Shown piece after piece: positions 59,092 through 64,000 of a stretch of 64,000 nt of DNA. Below the pieces are notes generated by a model. That model saw nothing but the letters and a program-made list of their open reading frames with translations, was not told where the DNA came from and did no database searches. This DNA is from Amaurobius ferox. Its lineage: Eukaryota > Arthropoda > Arachnida > Araneae > Amaurobiidae. The DNA lies in assembly GCA_951213105.1 (NCBI GenBank), contig OX578138.1:91542914-91606913 (forward strand), read 5' to 3'. Position 1 is the first letter of the stretch; each line of letters begins with the position of its first letter. Made by a program: the position numbers and the translations under genes.

Positions 59092-60116
59092 ATGGCGCAC
59101 AGAGTTGACTGGTCACCCAGAGAGCGATGCAAAATAGTACTATTAAGTGAACAAGGCTACAGTTATGAAGAAATTAGGTGAAATATTTTGGGAAACTTAA
59201 CCAAAAGTGCCATTTTTAAATTTTTGAAGAAGTAAAATGGAGACGTAGTCACTACAAAATTAGACTAGCATAGGCAGGAAAAGGTGCACAACAGCAAGTG
59301 ATAATAGAAGAACTAAGAGACTGCGCCTAGCCCAGATAGTAGAAGAAAATCATATCGGTCTTTTTACAAGGTGTAATGGCGTAATGTAATGTGATGTTGA
59401 GTGCAAGGACTGTTCGTCGCAGACTGCATTAATTTAGTCTAAATGCTAGCACTCCACGAAAAAAATCATTTTTATCTCTCCAACAAAGGTTGAAAAGATT
59501 ACACTGGGCTGAAACTCATGTTAATTGGACAACGGAACAGTGGGATAGTGTAATTTGGAGTTATGAGACAAAAATCGTCCTGTTTGGAAGTGATTGAGTA
59601 AAATACGTAAGGAGAATCGGAGAAATTTTGATTCCTGATTACATGACACATACCACCGTGAAACACCCAGTTAGTGCTATGATCTGGGATTATATAACGT
59701 CAAGGGATGTGGACGGAATTTGCGCGATTAATGGGAATATAAATGCCCAAATATACATAAATGAAATACTTGCTCAAACTGCAGCCTTCCGCACGTAAAC
59801 TTTTCCAAGCACTTATATTTCAACAGGATTCAGCTACATGTCATGTTGCTCATGTGTACAAAGAGTGGCTTCAAGATCATATTCAACTGTTGGAATGGCC
59901 TGGGAATAGCCCAGACCTTAACCCTATCAAAAATCTATGGAGCCGACTAAGGAAACTTGTCAGAAGCAACCCAGCAATAAAACACAATTAACGGAAGCAA
60001 TAACTCAATCTTGGTTTCACGTTATAACAGCTGCAGAACTAAAAAACTTGGTTCACTCCATGGGAAAGCGCTATAAGGCCATAATTAAGGCTAAAGTTTA
60101 CTCAATTAAGTATTAA
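59092..60116 (+). pseudogene. Tc1 transposase pseudogene
   Basis: ATG at 59092 gives MAHRVDWSPRERCKIVLLSE and EQGYSYEEIR followed by a stop. Later frames give RRLHWAETHVNWTTEQWDSVIW then SYETKI, HPVSAMIWDYI, IFQQDSATCH and LEWPGNSPDLNPIKNLW, ending near VYSIKY and TAA. The order matches the Tc1 DD34E catalytic core. The first catalytic Asp (expected WSDE) is Tyr (WSYE), and the final Glu (expected NPIENLW) is Lys (NPIKNLW); the middle Asp (QQDS) is intact. With numerous stops and frameshifts this copy cannot encode an active enzyme. Confidence 0.88.
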
Positions 60117-60329
60117 ATGACATTGTGAGAATATTTGTATATCTAATTTTTTCTATGTATTTAACTTTTCTTCTTTACAAAAGCTGTTCTATTAAAAGAT
60201 AATTCATAAATGTTATTGTATTATAATCTTGATTAAATTGTCTTTCCATTGATATATTATAATTTCACGGTACTGGTAATAAAAGTGGTGTTAAGTGCTA
60301 TCAAACCTCAAAAATTAAATGTTTCCACA

Positions 60330-60403
60330 ATTTTGAAGACTACTGTATAAATACAGAGTAGAGATCTCTCTCTACTCTGTATTTATACAGTAGTCTTCAA
60401 AAT
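60330..60403. repeat. 74-bp palindrome at the Tc1 right end
   Basis: Two perfect 35-bp arms (60330-60364 and 60369-60403) are separated by TCTC. The outer 16 bp of each arm, ATTTTGAAGACTACTG, are the Tc1 terminus. The centre is TAAATACAGAGTAGAGA and its inverse. A further partial echo, ATACAGTAGATCTCTCT, follows at about 60404. Confidence 0.95.
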
Positions 60404-60784
60404 ATACAGTAGATCTCTCTGCAATGTATGGAGATGTGTACGGTAGACACCAACATTTCAGCAGGAGCAGCGCGACTTGCAGTAGTTATGACATCCACAG
60501 TGCATAATCTCCTAACAGGCATCAAATATTGGTTTCTGGATAATTCAATTTGGCATCCTCATTTTTGTAATGTTCTGATATCTAGGAATTAAGCAAAACA
60601 TAATTTTTTGATGAGATCCTTTCTCCAGATATATCCAGGGTGAAAGGTAGAGCTTAGGATGTACTGAAAATATAAGCAGCATCCATTATAGAGATATATT
60701 ATTGGATGTGAAAATCATATTCCGTGCTCTGTTCAGTGACATACCCATACAGTCAGAATCATAAAGAAAGACAACGAATATTTC
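60404..60784. other. Unassigned DNA
   Basis: No clear frame or repeat beyond the short echo of the palindrome at its start. Confidence 0.35.
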
Positions 60785-61170
60785 TCATATATCTACATTA
60801 TTCACAATCTGGGTCTTAGTCTTCAATGTTAAAACTAACCAAACCACGTTCTCCCCTCTCTGAAAAAATGAAGATGTGGTGTCCCACCCAGAGAATACGT
60901 TAAATCCCTGAAGTGCTACCGACTTGACTCCATCAACAGTTTTGCAAATGTGTGCACAGAAATGTACCGTAAGTTCTTTCCAACACCAAAGCGCAGCCAC
61001 ATATCACATAATCCAAGAGCTTGTATCTTAAAATAAGAAATCGCTATGATAAGAACATATGTATTCACAGTGCGGATGGCAATGATTTTTTTGCCATGTG
61101 ACACATCTTCTTGTAAATGCTGAAGGGGACGATCAACAGCATCCTCAAACTCCAACGAAAAAAAATATTT
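60785..61170 (-). pseudogene. Relic of a mobile-DNA-associated protein family without a named function
   Basis: On the minus strand two overlapping frames give EFEDAVDRPLQHL, KKIIAIRTVNTYVLIIAISY, LGLCDMWLRFGVGKNLRYIS, then FNVFSGWDTTSSFFQRGENV. I recognise the pattern (ADTRLLLHA..., IRTVDTDVVVIA, WLRFGVGKNLRYI, TGCDTVSSFFGKGK) as a family found in many copies in cnidarian and arthropod genomes, usually in repetitive DNA. Its biochemical role is not known to me. The conserved VDTDV acidic motif has become VNTYV, and frames are broken. Confidence 0.55.
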
Positions 61171-61872
61171 GAGTGATGATTAAGCATTTGATGAATATAC
61201 AAACCTAGTTCAAATGGGAGAAATGCTAAAAATATATCAAATCATTGCATGATGGTCTAACAGGGCAGATATGCCATTTTCTCCTGGGATTTCTTTAACA
61301 TCAGGCAAATTCTCAAAAAAACGGCGGGTACGGCTTACTTACAACCTTCCCTCTGAACTCCAACCTTTATTATTTAAAGGTTATCATCGTTTCGGCACTA
61401 AATACTGTAATAAATTTCAAAGATAAGATTCATTCTTACTGCTCCATCATGCACAATGAATGTCACAAATTTGTCTACATACTTTAGAAATATCTTTGAT
61501 TTTCTTGCAACGATGACATTATTCAAAAAAACGGAGTTATAAATAAGTAGTTCTTCACACACACGAGGAAAAATATACTGTTAGCACGACATCTAATATA
61601 CTGTATGTCCTCATCTCGCAATTCACAGACTAGGACAGTAACCGTTGTTTTCAAAAGGTTAGATAAGAGAAATCAATAAGAAAATCTAGTCTGGTTTGTT
61701 CTGGATCAGTTTCTCAAAACTCAAGACAATTCGAATGGACTGTCATTTTCGAGACTGTCACTATTATTTACGGGCCGGTCACTGCCATTTTCGCTTTCGA
61801 ACATGTGCCTTTGCACTTGCTTAGGCGCCAACAGTCCGTTCGGCGTTGCAATGTTCGGTATAACATTAAAAA
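61171..61872. other. Unassigned intergenic DNA
   Basis: Nothing recognisable; possibly the decayed N-terminal part of the adjacent relic. Confidence 0.3.
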
Positions 61873-62646
61873 AATCCGATGTGGGCAATACAAGACTTTC
61901 CTTATATAATGCAATGAATTTACTACTTTTACAGTTAAAAAAATGTTATTCTTATAGTAGATGCTAATATTATTTCCAAGATATTGAATTTTCTTCAATT
62001 AGTCGCCATTTTCTTTCATTTAGCGTCATTTTTATCAATTTGGCGAGATTTTTGTTAATTTGGCAACTATTAAAAATGTCGTCAAGTTGGCGACATTCCG
62101 CCAAATGCGTCGCTAAAATCTCGCCAAGCATTATGGACGGAGAAATAAGTTATTCTTACAACAAATAAATGACTATTGGCGCTGAAATACAGAAATATTA
62201 CTAAAAGTATCTTTTTCCATGCATGGAACGAGCTAGATCTACGAGAATAATGTCACCAAATTTATCGCATGGTATTACATATGAAAAGTGAGCATGTTTC
62301 TCAATAGGAAATATATTTTTTTTATTTTATATAACTTTTTTATATTTTTTTTTTGAAAAATGTGCAATATCTCAAGAACGGTTCATGTTAGCGTTCTAAA
62401 ATTTATGTCAATCGTTTACTAATGAAAAATTACATAAGAAATGTCTATTTGCGTAACTTTATTAGCGGTTTTGATTTTTTGACGATTTTTTCAAAATTTC
62501 ACTCGAAAATTTAGGGGGGTTCTGAACATTCGATTGCGTATATAAACAATAGGCTTCCAGTCTTTACGGACTGTGATTTTTGTACCAAATTTTGTTCGAA
62601 TCGGTCCATTCGTTCGTCAGATATCGTCTCCACAGTCGCATTGACA

Positions 62647-62691
<45 letters not shown>

Positions 62692-62867
62692 TCACACACA
62701 CACACACGCACACACACGCACACACACACGCACACACAGACATCACTTCAAAAATGTTTAATGCGTGATCAGAGATGCTTGAAACGTGCTCTCCCGTCGA
62801 AAATTCGAATTCGAATTTTCGACCCCGTCACAATACTTTCCTTATACGTTATGTATATAAGGAAAGT
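61873..62867 (-). repeat. Family R element, copy 5 (inverted)
   Basis: Read on the minus strand it runs from ACTTTCCTTATATACATAAC through CGAAAATTCGAATTCGAATT, a long interrupted TG microsatellite (62650-62740), ACGAATGGACCGATTCGAAC and the GTCGCCAACTTGACGAC region, to TTGCCCACATCGGA before a T run. One base differs in the terminal stem (TCGG for TCAG). Confidence 0.72.
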
Positions 62868-63034
62868 AATAATAGTATTGTAATTTTATAACAAATATGA
62901 TACACACATTCAAATTAACCTTAAAATGTTCCAATTAACCACTGAATCCGTCATACTTAGAATACTTTCAGATCACCGACACCACTGCACTAACTTGCAG
63001 GGTAGATTTGTTCAGACGCCATTGTATAGAACAT

Positions 63035-63120
63035 TGCGCTGCTCCAACCAAGAGTCAAACCACGGACCTTCGTACTGGCTAGCCGACGCTCATCCACTAA
63101 GGTACTGGAACAGAATTGCA
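63035..63120 (-). mobile_element. tRNA-derived SINE head or tRNA pseudogene
   Basis: On the minus strand: CAGTACCTTAGTGGATGAGC then GTCGGCTAGCC, and GGTCCGTGGTTTGACTC. The first part resembles the A box and D-arm of tRNA-headed SINEs (TAGCTCAGTGGWTGAGCGTCG), with a few bases lost. GGTTTGACTC is a one-base variant of the B box. It lies about 100 bp downstream of the Gag stop codon on the same strand. Confidence 0.55.
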
Positions 63121-63209
63121 AAGCTTTTATAATCAATGTGTACTCAGCAAAGTATCTAAAAAGTAATAAAATATACTTTTTGAAGTTATTATATTTCTCT
63201 TTAGCATTG

Positions 63210-64000
63210 TTATAATTTCCTACAATCCACACTTATGTGACCTAATAGACCACATGAAAAACACCTTCGGCTATCCTTTGTCAATCTAGTTTGAAGCAGC
63301 TGTGGTTTGGTGTCAAATTGAGTTTGCAACTTAGCAAGCCTTTTAGTGAGGTTCTCTACCTCCATTCCATTTCTCTTAAGCTCATCATGGAGCTGCTTAT
63401 TTTCAGATTCTCCAAGACTCATTACATATTGGGGATCATCCCCGTGTTGCTTGCTCCACACCTCTTCCTCTGCCACAGCATGCCTTTTTGCAGAGTCAAA
63501 ACTCTTGTGGTTTTGAGGTAGGATTAGCCGTTTGAAATGAGGCTTCAGACCCTCAATGAGAACCGAGCACAAGACATCAAGTCTTTGCTGGTTTGCCACT
63601 TTATCATTCAGTAAGGCAGGTAAAACAGTTTTGTATGAGGAAGCCTCAACTCTAGCAGCAAACTGAAGCACAGATTCATTAGGTCTCTGATAACTTTGCA
63701 AAAATGCTCTCAAGTTACTGTGTAAACATTCTATTGAGGAAAATCTGTCGCGTAAAGCTTTAAGAATTTGAGAGAAAGATTTCTCTTCTTTTAACTTAGG
63801 ATTATCTCTAATAAATCGTGCAGCTATGCCTGACAGTTTTAACTTTAAAACTAAGACCTTGTCTGAATCAGACCAGTTTGCATGGTCGGCTAACATTTTA
63901 ATCCTATCTATGTAATCCTCTAATGGGAGGCCAGATTCCTCTCCTGAAAACACTGGGATTGAATCTAAAAAGTCTCCTATTGAAGAGACTGTTTTAAAAT
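63210..64000 (-). CDS. Retroelement Gag-like protein with CCHC knuckle, partial (5' end outside window)
   Basis: The minus-strand frame is open from the right edge (64000) to a TAA at 63210-63212, about 262 codons; the start lies outside the window. It begins IGDFLDSIPVFSGEESGLPL and continues with DYIDRIKMLADHANWSDSDK, LKLSGIAARFI, a helical capsid-like region, and a coiled-coil-prone Glu/Lys-rich segment. It ends with the zinc knuckle CFSCGLLGHISVDC, three residues before the stop. The pattern is Gag of Ty3/Gypsy-like retroelements. No pol follows: the next ~100 bp are unassigned and then a SINE head. It is therefore either a truncated element or a gag-only frame. No internal stop is seen, which contrasts with the neighbouring relics. 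Confidence 0.75.
   Translation of the reverse strand, partial: FKTVSSIGDFLDSIPVFSGEESGLPLEDYIDRIKMLADHANWSDSDKVLVLKLKLSGIAARFIRDNPKLKEEKSFSQILKALRDRFSSIECLHSNLRAFLQSYQRPNESVLQFAARVEASSYKTVLPALLNDKVANQQRLDVLCSVLIEGLKPHFKRLILPQNHKSFDSAKRHAVAEEEVWSKQHGDDPQYVMSLGESENKQLHDELKRNGMEVENLTKRLAKLQTQFDTKPQLLQTRLTKDSRRCFSCGLLGHISVDCRKL

Larger units (their letters stand above)
57955..60345 (+). mobile_element. Full-length Tc1-like transposon with long (~170 bp) TIRs
   Basis: Left CTGTAGTGACCAAAATTGTG and, inverted from 60345, CAGTAGTCTTCAAAATTGTG are followed on both sides by GAGGTTTGATRGCA, then AACACCACTTT. After the nested insertion at 58057-58776 they continue with AATTTAATCAAGATT and CAATAACATTT. 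TIR similarity runs about 170 bp. TA flanks both ends (57953-57954, 60346-60347). The transposase relic lies at 59092-60116. Confidence 0.85.

Overview
This is a very AT-rich eukaryotic window made almost entirely of mobile and tandem repeats. I recognise no host gene. The repertoire (RTE-clade LINE, Ty3/Gypsy, piggyBac, Tc1/mariner, Helitrons, tRNA-derived SINEs, long TA and TG microsatellites) fits an arthropod with a large repeat-rich genome. A chelicerate such as a spider is my guess from general impression; the sequence does not prove it.

Layout. 0-12 kb: C-terminal relic of a PHD-carrying transposase, two copies of a ~0.9 kb microsatellite-bearing repeat (family R), copies of another repeat (family F), a solo LTR with a clean 5-bp target duplication (5312-6343), and a 13-unit ~85-bp satellite with a 425-bp higher-order period (8798-9938). 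12-16 kb: a triple nest, with a piggyBac relic split by a mariner-type relic, itself split by a second solo LTR of the same family. 16-25 kb: minisatellites, a tRNA-like SINE head, a GC-rich unexplained patch, tandem duplications and a small TIR element packed with ACGTCA-type motifs. 26-31 kb: a ~2.07 kb dispersed or duplicated segment followed by a decayed RTE-clade LINE on the minus strand.

31.5-50.3 kb: the most informative part. A second copy of the 2.07 kb segment is interrupted by four head-to-tail Helitron units inserted precisely at an A|T. The first copy supplies the empty site. The last Helitron unit is interrupted by a ~10.5 kb Ty3/Gypsy retrotransposon (about 38107-48626). Its gag and pol frames are uninterrupted and overlap at a textbook -1 frameshift site: T TTA AAC immediately before the gag stop, a 7-nt spacer, then a 9-bp stem. 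Its 5' LTR appears to be missing.

50-64 kb: the rest of the 2.07 kb segment, a decayed mariner interrupted by a SINE-like sequence, a 121-bp foldback MITE, more family R copies, an internally deleted mariner-like relic, a piggyBac-type N-terminal fragment, a full-length but dead Tc1 element with a PHD-bearing element nested in its terminal repeat, a 74-bp palindrome at the Tc1 end, a relic of an unnamed mobile-DNA-associated protein family, a SINE head and a retroelement Gag running off the right edge. Frames were translated by eye and homologies come from motif recognition, so family names are more secure than exact ends.
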